Below are positions 28,101 through 42,625 of a DNA stretch of 64,000 bases, piece by piece. The DNA is taken from assembly GCF_051020975.1 (NCBI RefSeq), contig NC_135043.1:310001-374000 (forward strand). The letters are read 5' to 3'. The notes beneath the pieces were generated by a model. That model made no database searches. It was not told the origin of the DNA and was given only the letters and a program-made list of their open reading frames with translations. This DNA comes from Osmia lignaria lignaria (taxonomy: Eukaryota > Arthropoda > Insecta > Hymenoptera > Megachilidae). Every line of letters starts with the position of its first letter. Position 1 is the stretch's first letter. Position numbers and translations under genes: made by a program.

Positions 28101-29261
28101 TTAAGTGTATATTACATTATATCTCATGTAGATATAGTAATAATGACTTCTATATTAAGTGTATATTGCATTATATCTCATGTAGATATAGTAATAATGA
28201 CTTCTATATTAAGTGTATATTGCATTATATCTCATGTAGATATAGTAATAATGACTTCTATATTAAGTGTATATTGCATTATATCTCATGTAGATATAGT
28301 AACAATGACATTGTTATTAAACGTATGTTACATTATATCTCATGTATATATAGCAACAATGACATTGTTATTATATGTACATTACAGTATATCTCATGTA
28401 TGTATAGTGACAATGACATTGTTATTAAATGTATATTATATTATATCCCATGGAGATATACTAATAATGACATTGGTATTAAATATATATTACATCTCTG
28501 ATGTAGATATAGTAACAACTGTACTGCTATTAAATGTATACTGCATTATATCTCATGTATATATAGTAACGATGACAGTGTTATTACATGTATATTCCAT
28601 TATATCATGTAGATTTAGTAACAATGACATTGTTTTAAATATATATTACATTATATCTCATGTAGATATAGTAACAATGACATTGTTATTAAACGTATGT
28701 TACATTATATCTCATGTATATATAGCAACAATGACATTGTTATTATATGTACATTTTAGTATATCTCATGTATGTATAGTGACAATGACATTGTTATTAA
28801 ATGTATATTATATTATATCCCATGGAGATATACTAATAATGACATTGATATTAAATATATATTACATCTCTGATGTAGATATAGTAACAACTGTACTGCT
28901 ATTAAATGTATATTACATCATATCTCTTGTATATATAGTAACAATGACATTGTTATTATATCTACATTCCATCAAATCATGTAGATATAGTAACAATGAC
29001 ATTGTTATTATATGTACAATCCATTATATCATGTAGATATAGTAACAATGACATTGTTATTAAATATATATTACATTATATCTCACGTTGATATAGTAAC
29101 AATGACAATGTTATTAAACCTATATTGCATTATATCGAGTAGATATCGAAACAATGACATTGTCATCATGTGTATATTACATTATATCTCATGTAGATAT
29201 AGTAATAGTGACTTCTATATTATGTGTATATTGCATTATATCTCATGTAGATATAGTAACA
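25132..29261 (+). repeat. First copy of a 4,102-bp direct tandem duplication
   Basis: Bases 25132-29261 match 29234-33363 at a constant offset of 4,102 bp. The match is 28 bp longer than the period, so the joint lies in a 28-bp stretch (29234-29261) shared by both ends. At 25131 the copies differ (A versus G at 29233). I saw no internal difference in the lines compared. Both copies share the rare TGTATACTGC variant (near 28540 and 32642). Confidence 0.9.
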
Positions 29262-32200
29262 AGAGTATTGCTATTAAATGTATTTTACATTATATCTCAT
29301 GTATATATAGTAACAATGACAGTGTTATTACATGTATATTCCATTATATCATGTAGATTTAGTAACAATGACGTTGTTTTAAATATATATTACATTATAT
29401 CTAATGTGGATATAGTAACAATGACATCTTCATTAAATGCAGAGTACATTATATCTCATGTATATATAGTAACAATGACATTGTTATTAAACCTATATTG
29501 CATTATATCGAGTAGATATCGAAACAATGACATTGTCATCAAGTGTATATTACATTATATCTCATGTAGATATAGTAATAATGATTTCTATATTAAGTGT
29601 ATATTGCATTATATCTCATGTAGATATAGTAACAATGACATTGTTATTAAACGTATGTTACATTATATCTCATGTATATATAGCAACAATGACATTGTTA
29701 TTATATGTACATTACAGTATATCTCATGTATGTATAGTGACAATGACATTGTTATTAAATGTATATTATATTATATCCCATGGAGATATACTAATAATGA
29801 CATTGATATTAAATCTATATTACATCTCTGATGTAGATATAGTAACAACTGTACTGCTATTAAATGTATATTACATTATGTCTCATGTATATATAGTAAC
29901 GATGACAGTGTTATTACATGTATATTCCATTATATCATGTAGATTTAGTAACAATGACATTGTTATTAAACGTATATTACATTATATCTCATGGAGATAT
30001 AGTAACAATGACATTGTTATTAAACGTATATTACATTATATCTCATGTAGATATAGTAACAATGACAATGTTATTAAGTGTATATTACATTATATCTCAT
30101 GTAGATATAGTAATAATGACTTCTATATTAAGTGTATATTGCATTATATCTCATGTAGATACAGTAATAATGACTTCTATATTAAGTGTATATTGCATTA
30201 TATCTCATGTAGATATAGTAACAATGACATTGTTATTAAACGTATGTTACATTATATCTCATGTATATATAGCAACAATGACATTGTTATTATATGTACA
30301 TTACAGTGTATCTCATGTACGTATAGTTACAATGACATTGTTATTAAATGTATATTATATTATATCCCATGGAGATATACTAATAATGACATTGATATTA
30401 AATATATATTACATCTCTGATGTAGATATAGTAACAACTGTATCGCTATTTAATGTATATTACATTATATCTCATGTATATATAGTAACAATGACATTGT
30501 TATTAAATATATATTACATTATATCTCATGTAGATATAGTAACAATGACAATGTTATTAAACCTATATTGCATTATATCGAGTAGATATCGAAACAATGA
30601 CATTGTTATCAAGTGTATATTACATTATATCTCATGTAGATATAGTAATAATGTCTTCTATATTAAGTGTATATTGCATTATATCGCATGTAGATATAGT
30701 AACAATGACATTGTTATAAATACATATTACATTATATCTCATGTGGATATAGTAACAATGGCACTTTCATTAAATGTATAGTACATTATATCTCATGTAT
30801 ATATCGTAACAATGACAGTGTTATTACATGTATATTCCATTATATCACGTAGATATAGAAACAATGACATTGTTATTAAACCTATATTGCATTATATCGA
30901 GTAGATATCGTAACAATGACATTGCTATAAAGTGTATATTACATTATATCTCATGTAGATATAGTAACAAGTGTATTGCTATTAAATGTATTTTACATTA
31001 TATCTCATGTATATATAGTAACAATGACATTGTTATTAAGGGTATATAACATTATATCGAGTAGATATAGTAACAAGTGTGTTGCTATTAAATGTATATT
31101 ACATTATATCTCATGTATATATAGTAACAATGACAGTGTTGTTACATGTATATTCCATTATATCATGTAGATTTAGTAACAATGGCATTGTTATTATATG
31201 TACATTCCATTATATCATGTAGATATAGTAACAATGACATTGTTATTAAATATATATTACAGATATCTCACGTAGATATAGTAACAATGACAATGTTATT
31301 AAACCTATATTGCATTATATCGAGTAGATATCGAAACAATGACATTGTCATCATGTGTATATTACATTATACCTCATGTAGATATAGTAATAGTGACTTC
31401 TATATTAAGTGTATATTGCATTATATCTCATGTAGATATAGTAACAATGACATTGTTATTAAACGTATGTTACATTATATCTCATGTATATATAGCAACA
31501 ATGACATTGTTATTATATGTACATTACAGTATATCTCATGTATGTATAGTGACAATGACATTGTTATTAAATGTATATTATATTATATCCCATGGAGATA
31601 TACTAATAATGACATTGGTATTAAATATATATTACATCTCTGATGTAGATATAGTAACAACTGTACTGCTATTAAATGTATATTGCATTATATCTCATGT
31701 ATATATAGTAACGATGACAGTGTTATTACATGTATATTCCATTATATCATGTAGATTTAGTAACAATGACATTGTTTTAAATATATATTACATTATATCT
31801 CATGTAGATATAGTAACAATGACATTGTTATTAAACGTATGTTACATTATATCTCATGTATATATAGCAACAATGACATTGTTATTATATGTACACTACA
31901 GTGTATCTCATGTATGTATAGTTACAATGACATTGTTATTAAATGTATATTATATTATATCCCATGGAGATATACTAATAATGACATTGATATTAAATAT
32001 ATAATACATTTGTGATGTAGATATAGTAACAACTGTACTGCTATTAAATGTATATTACATTATATCTCATGTATATATAGTAACGATGACAGTGTTATTA
32101 CATGTATATTCCATTATATCATGTAGATTTAGTAACAATGACATTGTTTTAAATATATATTACATTATATCTCATGTGGATATAGTAACAATGACAATGT

Positions 32201-33363
32201 TATTAAGTGTATATTACATTATATCTCATGTAGATATAGTAATAATGACTTCTATATTAAGTGTATATTGCATTATATCTCATGTAGATATAGTAATAAT
32301 GACTTCTATATTAAGTGTATATTGCATTATATCTCATGTAGATATAGTAATAATGACTTCTATATTAAGTGTATATTGCATTATATCTCATGTAGATATA
32401 GTAACAATGACATTGTTATTAAACGTATGTTACATTATATCTCATGTATATATAGCAACAATGACATTGTTATTATATGTACATTACAGTATATCTCATG
32501 TATGTATAGTGACAATGACATTGTTATTAAATGTATATTATATTATATCCCATGGAGATATACTAATAATGACATTGGTATTAAATATATATTACATCTC
32601 TGATGTAGATATAGTAACAACTGTACTGCTATTAAATGTATACTGCATTATATCTCATGTATATATAGTAACGATGACAGTGTTATTACATGTATATTCC
32701 ATTATATCATGTAGATTTAGTAACAATGACATTGTTTTAAATATATATTACATTATATCTCATGTAGATATAGTAACAATGACATTGTTATTAAACGTAT
32801 GTTACATTATATCTCATGTATATATAGCAACAATGACATTGTTATTATATGTACATTTTAGTATATCTCATGTATGTATAGTGACAATGACATTGTTATT
32901 AAATGTATATTATATTATATCCCATGGAGATATACTAATAATGACATTGATATTAAATATATATTACATCTCTGATGTAGATATAGTAACAACTGTACTG
33001 CTATTAAATGTATATTACATCATATCTCTTGTATATATAGTAACAATGACATTGTTATTATATCTACATTCCATCAAATCATGTAGATATAGTAACAATG
33101 ACATTGTTATTATATGTACAATCCATTATATCATGTAGATATAGTAACAATGACATTGTTATTAAATATATATTACATTATATCTCACGTTGATATAGTA
33201 ACAATGACAATGTTATTAAACCTATATTGCATTATATCGAGTAGATATCGAAACAATGACATTGTCATCATGTGTATATTACATTATATCTCATGTAGAT
33301 ATAGTAATAGTGACTTCTATATTATGTGTATATTGCATTATATCTCATGTAGATATAGTAACA
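29262..33363 (+). repeat. Second copy of the 4,102-bp direct tandem duplication
   Basis: It follows the first copy without a gap. The match ends at 33363; 33364 is G where 29262 is A, the point at which the first copy re-enters the AAGAGTATTGC unit. It contains the same cassettes as the first copy, including the 372-bp repeats and a run of three T units near 32227-32388. Confidence 0.9.
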
Positions 33364-35760
33364 GTGACGTTGTTATTAAACGTATGTTACATTATATCTC
33401 ATGTATATATAGCAACAATGACATTGTTATTATATGTACATTACAGTATATCTCATGTAGACATAGTAATAATGTCTTCTATATTAAGTGTATATTGCAT
33501 TATATCGCATGTAGATATAGTAACAATGACATTGTTTTAAATATATATTACATTATATCTCATGTGGATATAGTAACAATGACACTTTCATTAAATGTAT
33601 AGTACATTATATCTCATGTATATATCGTAACAATGACAGTGTTATTACATGTATATTCCATTATATCACGTAGATATAGAAACAATGACATTGTTATTAA
33701 ACCTATATTGCATTATATCGAGTAGATATCGTAACAACGACATTGCTATAAAGTGTATATTACATTATATCTCATGTATATATAGTAACGATGACAATGT
33801 TATTACATGTATATTCCATCATATCATGTAGATTTAGTAACAATGACATTGTTTTAAATATATATTACATTATATCTCATGTGGATATAATAACAATGAC
33901 ATCTTCATTAAATGTATAGTACATTATATCTCATGTATATATAGTAACAATGACATTGTTATTATATGTACATTCCATTATATCATGTAGATATAGTAAC
34001 AATGACATTGTTTTAAATACATATTACATTATATCTCATGTGGATATAGTAACAATGACACTTTCATTAAATGTATAGTACATTATATCTCATGTATATA
34101 TCGTAACAATGACACTGTTATTACATGTATATTCCATTATATCATGTAGATATAGTAACAATGACATTGTTATTAAACCTACTTTACATTATATCGAGTA
34201 GATATAGTAATAAGTGTGTTGCTATTAAATGTATATTACATTATATCTCATGTATATATAGTAACAATGACGGTGTTATTACATGTATATTCCATTATAT
34301 CATGTAGATATAATAACAATGACATTGTTATTAAACGTATGTTACATTACATCTCATGTATATATAGCAACAATGACATTGTTATTATATGTACATTACA
34401 GTATATCTCATGTATGTATAGTGGCAATGACATTGTTATTAAATGTATATTATATTATATCCCATGGAGATATACTAATAATGACATTGATATTAAATAT
34501 ATATTACATCTCTGATGTAGATATAGTAACAACTGTACTGCTATTAAATGTATATTACATCATATCTCATGTATATATAGTAACAATGACATTGTTATTA
34601 TATCTACATTCCATCAAATCATGTAGATATAGTAACAATGGCATTGTTATTATATGTACATTCCATTATATCATGTAGATATAGTAACAATGACATTGTT
34701 ATTAAATATATATTACATTATATCTCACGTTGATATAGTAACAATGACAATGTTATTAAACCTATATTGCATTATATCGAGTAGATATCGAAACAATGAC
34801 ATTGTTATCAAGTGTATATTACATTATATCTCATGTAGATATAGTAATAATGTCTTCTATATTAAGTGTATATTGCATTATATCGTATGTAGATATAGTA
34901 ACAATGACATTGTTTTAAATACATATTACATTATATCTCGTGTGGATATAGTAGCAATGACACTTTCATTAAATGTATAGTACATTATATCTCATATATA
35001 TATCGTAACAATGACAGTGTTATTACATGTATATTCCATTATATCACGTAGATATAGAAACAATGACATTGTTATTAAACCTATATTGCATTATATCGAG
35101 TAGATATCGTAACAATGACATTGTTATAAAGTGTATATTACATTATATCTCATGTAGATATAGTAACAAGAGTATTGCTATTAAATGTATTTTACATTAT
35201 ATCTCATGTATATATAGTAACAACGACAGTGTTATTACATGTATATTCCATTATATCATGTAGATTTAGTAACAATGACGTTGTTTTAAATATATATTAC
35301 ATTATATCTAATGTGGATATAGTAACAATGACATCTTCATTAAATGCAGAGTACATTATATCTCATGTATATATAGTAACAATGACATTGTTATTAAACC
35401 TATATTGCATTATATCGAGTAGATATCGAAACAATGACATTGTCATCAAGTGTATATTACATTATACCTCATGTAGATATAGTAATAATGATTTCTATAT
35501 TAAGTGTATATTGCATTATATCTCATGTAGATATAGTAACAATGACATTGTTATTAAACGTATGTTACATTATATCTCATGTATATATAGCAACAATGAC
35601 ATTGTTATTATATGTACATTACAGTATATCTCATGTATGTATAGTGACAATGACATTGTTATTAAATGTATATTATATTATATCCCATGGAGATATACTA
35701 ATAATGACATTGATATTAAATCTATATTACATCTCTGATGTAGATATAGTAACAACTGTA
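29443..35760 (+). repeat. 6.3-kb partner of 9749-16066
   Basis: The offset is 19,694 bp. Private bases here include A at 33797 (GATGACAATG), C at 35224 (CAACGACAG) and ACC at about 35468. The last two also appear in the 42-45, 52 and 59 kb copies, which places this segment on their lineage. The segment runs across the joint into and beyond the second 4,102-bp copy, so the large repeats are nested rather than separate blocks. Confidence 0.85.
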
Positions 35761-38700
35761 CTGCTATTAAATGTATATTACATTATGTCTCATGTATATA
35801 TAGTAACGATGACAGTGTTATTACATGTATATTCCATTATATCATGTAGATTTAGTAACAATGACATTGTTATTAAACGTATATTACATTATATCTCATG
35901 GAGATATAGTAACAATGACATTGTTATTAAACGTATATTACATTATATCTCATGTAGATATAGTAACAATGACAATGTTATTAAGTGTATATTACATTAT
36001 ATCTCATGTAGATATACTAATAATGACATTGATATTAAATATATATTACATCTCTGATGTAGATATAGTAACAACTGTATCGCTATTTAATGTATATTAC
36101 ATTATATCTCATGTATATATAGTAACAATGACATTGTTATTAAATATATATTACATTATATCTCATGTAGATATAGTAACAATGACAATGTTATTAAACC
36201 TATATTGCATTATATCGAGTAGATATCGAAACAATGACATTGTTATCAAGTGTATATTACATTATATCTCATGTAGATATAGTAATAATGTCTTCTATAT
36301 TAAGTGTATATTGCATTATATCGCATGTAGATATAGTAACAATGACATTGTTATAAATACATATTACATTATATCTCATGTGGATATAGTAACAATGGCA
36401 CTTTCATTAAATGTATAGTACATTATATCTCATGTATATATCGTAACAATGACAGTGTTATTACATGTATATTCCATTATATCACGTAGATATAGAAACA
36501 ATGACATTGTTATTAAACCTATATTGCATTATATCGAGTAGATATCGTAACAATGACATTGCTATAAAGTGTATATTACATTATATCTCATGTAGATATA
36601 GTAACAAGTGTATTGCTATTAAATGTATTTTACATTATATCTCATGTATATATAGTAACAATGACATTGTTATTAAGGGTATATAACATTATATCGAGTA
36701 GATATAGTAACAAGTGTGTTGCTATTAAATGTATATTACATTATATCTCATGTATATATAGTAACAATGACAGTGTTGTTACATGTATATTCCATTATAT
36801 CATGTAGATTTAGTAACAATGGCATTGTTATTATATGTACATTCCATTATATCATGTAGATATAGTAACAATGACATTGTTATTAAATATATATTACAGA
36901 TATCTCACGTAGATATAGTAACAATGACAATGTTATTAAACCTATATTGCATTATATCGAGTAGATATCGAAACAATGACATTGTCATCATGTGTATATT
37001 ACATTATACCTCATGTAGATATAGTAATAGTGACTTCTATATTAAGTGTATATTGCATTATATCTCATGTAGATATAGTAACAATGACATTGTTATTAAA
37101 CGTATGTTACATTATATCTCATGTATATATAGCAACAATGACATTGTTATTATATGTACATTACAGTATATCTCATGTATGTATAGTGACAATGACATTG
37201 TTATTAAATGTATATTATATTATATCCCATGGAGATATACTAATAATGACATTGGTATTAAATATATATTACATCTCTGATGTAGATATAGTAACAACTG
37301 TACTGCTATTAAATGCATATTGCATTATATCTCATGTATATATAGTAACGATGACAGTGTTATTACATGTATATTCCATTATATCATGTAGATTTAGTAA
37401 CAATGACATTGTTTTAAATATATATTACATTATATCTCATGTAGATATAGTAACAATGACATTGTTATTAAACGTATGTTACATTATATCTCATGTATAT
37501 ATAGCAACAATGACATTGTTATTATATGTACACTACAGTGTATCTCATGTATGTATAGTTACAATGACATTGTTATTAAATGTATATTATATTATATCCC
37601 ATGGAGATATACTAATAATGACATTGATATTAAATATATAATACATTTGTGATGTAGATATAGTAACAACTGTACTGCTATTAAATGTATATTACATTAT
37701 ATCTCATGTATATATAGTAACGATGACAGTGTTATTACATGTATATTCCATTATATCATGTAGATTTAGTAACAATGACATTGTTTTAAATATATATTAC
37801 ATTATATCTCATGTGGATATAGTAACAATGACAATGTTATTAAGTGTATATTACATTATATCTCATGTAGATATAGTAATAATGACTTCTATATTAAGTG
37901 TATATTGCATTATATCTCATGTAGATATAGTAATAATGACTTCTATATTAAGTGTATATTGCATTATATCTCATGTAGATATAGTAATAATGACTTCTAT
38001 ATTAAGTGTATATTGCATTATATCTCATGTAGATATAGTAACAATGACATTGTTATTAAACGTATGTTACATTATATCTCATGTATATATAGCAACAATG
38101 ACATTGTTATTATATGTACATTACAGTATATCTCATGTATGTATAGTGACAATGACATTGTTATTAAATGTATATTATATTATATCCCATGGAGATATAC
38201 TAATAATGACATTGGTATTAAATATATATTACATCTCTGATGTAGATATAGTAACAACTGTACTGCTATTAAATGTATATTGCATTATATCTCATGTATA
38301 TATAGTAACGATGACAGTGTTATTACATGTATATTCCATTATATCATGTAGATTTAGTAACAATGACATTGTTTTAAATATATATTACATTATATCTCAT
38401 GTAGATATAGTAACAATGACATTGTTATTAAACGTATGTTACATTATATCTCATGTATATATAGCAACAATGACATTGTTATTATATGTACATTACAGTG
38501 TATCTCATGTATGTATAGTTACAATGACATTGTTATTAAATGTATATTATATTATATCCCATGGAGATATACTAATAATGACATTGATATTAAATATATA
38601 ATACATCTCTGATGTAGATATAGTAACAACTGTATTGCTATTAAATGTATATTACATTATATCTCATGTATATATAGTAACAATGACATTGTTATTAAAT

Positions 38701-40228
38701 ATATATTACATTATATCTCATGTAGATATAGTAACAATTACAATGTTATTAAACCTATATTGCATTATATCGAGTAGATATCGAAACAATGACATTGTTA
38801 TCAAGTGTATATTACATTATATCTCATATAGATATAGTAATAATGTCTTCTATATTAAGTGTATATTGCATTATATCGCATGTAGATATAGTAGCAATGA
38901 CACTGTTTTAAATACATATTACATTATATCTCATGTGGATATAGTAGCAATGACACTTTCATTAAATGTATAGTACATTATATCTCATGTATATATAGTA
39001 ACGATGACAGTGTTATTACATGTATATTCCATCATATCATGTAGATTTAGTAACAATGACATTGTTTTAAATATATATTACATTATATCTCATGTGGATA
39101 TAATAACAATGACATCTTCATTAAATGTATAGTACATTATATCTCATGTATATATAGTAACAATGACATTGTTATTAAACCTATATTGCATTATATCGAG
39201 TAGATATCGAAACAATGACATTGTCATCAAGTGTATATTACATTATATCTCATGTAGATATAGTAATAATGATTTCTATATTAAGTGTATATTGCATTAT
39301 ATCTCATGTAGATATAGTAACAATGACATTGTTATTAAACGTATGTTACATTATATCTCATGTATATATAGCAACAATGACATTGTTATTATATGTACAT
39401 TACAGTATATCTCATGTATGTATAGTGACAATGACATTGTTATTAAATGTATATTATATTATATCCCATGGAGATATACTAATAATGACATTGATATTAA
39501 ATCTATATTACATCTCTGATGTAGATATAGTAACAACTGTACTGCTATTAAATGTATATTACATTATGTCTCATGTATATATAGTAACGATGACAGTGTT
39601 ATTACATGTATATTCCATTATATCATGTAGATTTAGTAACAATGACATTGTTATTAAACGTATATTACATTATATCTCATGGAGATATAGTAACAATGAC
39701 ATTGTTATTAAACGTATATTACATTATATCTCATGTAGATATAGTAACAATGACAATGTTATTAAGTGTATATTACATTATATCTCATGTAGATATAGTA
39801 ATAATGACTTCTATATTAAGTGTATATTGCATTATATCTCATGTAGATACAGTAATAATGACTTCTATATTAAGTGTATATTGCATTATATCTCATGTAG
39901 ATATAGTAACAATGACATTGTTATTAAACGTATGTTACATTATATCTCATGTATATATAGCAACAATGACATTGTTATTATATGTACATTTTAGTATATC
40001 TCATGTATGTATAGTGACAATGACATTGTTATTAAATGTATATTATATTATATCCCATGGAGATATACTAATAATGACATTGATATTAAATATATATTAC
40101 ATCTCTGATGTAGATATAGTAACAACTGTACTGCTATTAAATGTATATTACATCATATCTCTTGTATATATAGTAACAATGACATTGTTATTATATCTAC
40201 ATTCCATCAAATCATGTAGATATAGTAA
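34814..40228 (+). repeat. 5.4-kb segment repeated at the right end of the window
   Basis: It matches 58586-64000 at an offset of 23,772 bp over at least 5,415 bp. The partner is cut by the window edge. Differences noticed are 37315 (AAATGCATATT here, AAATGTATATT there) and 35457 (TATATTACA here, TATACTACA there). Confidence 0.87.
35995..36048 (+). repeat. T/N chimeric monomer at a 270-bp deletion
   Basis: The unit starts as a T monomer (CATGTAGATATA) and becomes an N monomer (CTAATAATGACATTGATATT) at about 36011-36017. Compared with 29.9-30.8 kb, exactly five 54-bp units (T, T, L, C, S) are missing. The same fused unit is present at 52643-52696 and 59767-59820. This shows a single deletion followed by copying. 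Confidence 0.88.
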
Positions 40229-42625
40229 CAATGACATTGTTATTATATGTACAATCCATTATATCATGTAGATATAGTAACAATGACATTGTTATTAAAT
40301 ATATATTACATTATATCTCACGTTGATATAGTAACAATGACAATGTTATTAAACCTATATTGCATTATATCGAGTAGATATCGAAACAATGACATTGTCA
40401 TCATGTGTATATTACATTATATCTCATGTAGATATAGTAATAGTGACTTCTATATTATGTGTATATTGCATTATATCTCATGTAGATATAGTAACAGTGA
40501 CGTTGTTATTAAACGTATGTTACATTATATCTCATGTATATATAGCAACAATGACATTGTTATTATATGTACATTACAGTATATCTCATGTAGACATAGT
40601 AATAATGTCTTCTATATTAAGTGTATATTGCATTATATCGCATGTAGATATAGTAACAATGACATTGTTTTAAATATATATTACATTATATCTCATGTGG
40701 ATATAGTAACAATGACACTTTCATTAAATGTATAGTACATTATATCTCATGTATATATCGTAACAATGACAGTGTTATTACATGTATATTCCATTATATC
40801 ACGTAGATATAGAAACAATGACATTGTTATTAAACCTATATTGCATTATATCGAGTAGATATCGTAACAACGACATTGCTATAAAGTGTATATTACATTA
40901 TATCTCATGTATATATAGTAACGATGACAGTGTTATTACATGTATATTCCATCATATCATGTAGATTTAGTAACAATGACATTGTTTTAAATATATATTA
41001 CATTATATCTCATGTGGATATAATAACAATGACATCTTCATTAAATGTATAGTACATCATATCTCATGTATATATAGTAACAATGACATTGTTATTATAT
41101 GTACATTCCATTATATCATGTAGATATAGTAACAATGACATTGTTTTAAATACATATTACATTATATCTCATGTGGATATAGTAACAATGACACTTTCAT
41201 TAAATGTATAGTACATTATATCTCATGTATATATCGTAACAATGACACTGTTATTACATGTATATTCCATTATATCATGTAGATATAGTAACAATGACAT
41301 TGTTATTAAACCTACTTTACATTATATCGAGTAGATATAGTAATAAGTGTGTTGCTATTAAATGTATATTACATTATATCTCATGTATATATAGTAACAA
41401 TGACGGTGTTATTACATGTATATTCCATTATATCATGTAGATATAATAACAATGACATTGTTATTAAACGTATGTTACATTACATCTCATGTATATATAG
41501 CAACAATGACATTGTTATTATATGTACATTACAGTATATCTCATGTATGTATAGTGGCAATGACATTGTTATTAAATGTATATTATATTATATCCCATGG
41601 AGATATACTAATAATGACATTGATATTAAATATATATTACATCTCTGATGTAGATATAGTAACAACTGTACTGCTATTAAATGTATATTACATCATATCT
41701 CATGTATATATAGTAACAATGACATTGTTATTATATCTACATTCCATCAAATCATGTAGATATAGTAACAATGGCATTGTTATTATATGTACATTCCATT
41801 ATATCATGTAGATATAGTAACAATGACATTGTTATTAAATATATATTACATTATATCTCACGTTGATATAGTAACAATGACAATGTTATTAAACCTATAT
41901 TGCATTATATCGAGTAGATATCGAAACAATGACATTGTTATCAAGTGTATATTACATTATATCTCATGTAGATATAGTAATAATGTCTTCTATATTAAGT
42001 GTATATTGCATTATATCGTATGTAGATATAGTAACAATGACATTGTTTTAAATACATATTACATTATATCTCGTGTGGATATAGTAGCAATGACACTTTC
42101 ATTAAATGTATAGTACATTATATCTCATATATATATCGTAACAATGACAGTGTTATTACATGTATATTCCATTATATCACGTAGATATAGAAACAATGAC
42201 ATTGTTATTAAACCTATATTGCATTATATCGAGTAGATATCGTAACAATGACATTGTTATAAAGTGTATATTACATTATATCTCATGTAGATATAGTAAC
42301 AAGAGTATTGCTATTAAATGTATTTTACATTATATCTCATGTATATATAGTAACAACGACAGTGTTATTACATGTATATTCCATTATATCATGTAGATTT
42401 AGTAACAATGACGTTGTTTTAAATATATATTACATTATATCTAATGTGGATATAGTAACAATGACATCTTCATTAAATGCAGAGTACATTATATCTCATG
42501 TATATATAGTAACAATGACATTGTTATTAAACCTATATTGCATTATATCGAGTAGATATCGAAACAATGACATTGTCATCAAGTGTATATTACATTATAC
42601 CTCATGTAGATATAGTAATAATGAT
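39863..42625 (+). repeat. First copy of a 2,763-bp direct tandem duplication
   Basis: The match runs 39863-42753 against 42626-45516, slightly longer than the period, so the joint falls in 128 shared bases. The left limit is 39862 (C) against 42625 (T), in GACTTCT versus GATTTCT. Both copies carry the otherwise rare AGTACATCATATC near 41054 and 43817. Confidence 0.9.
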
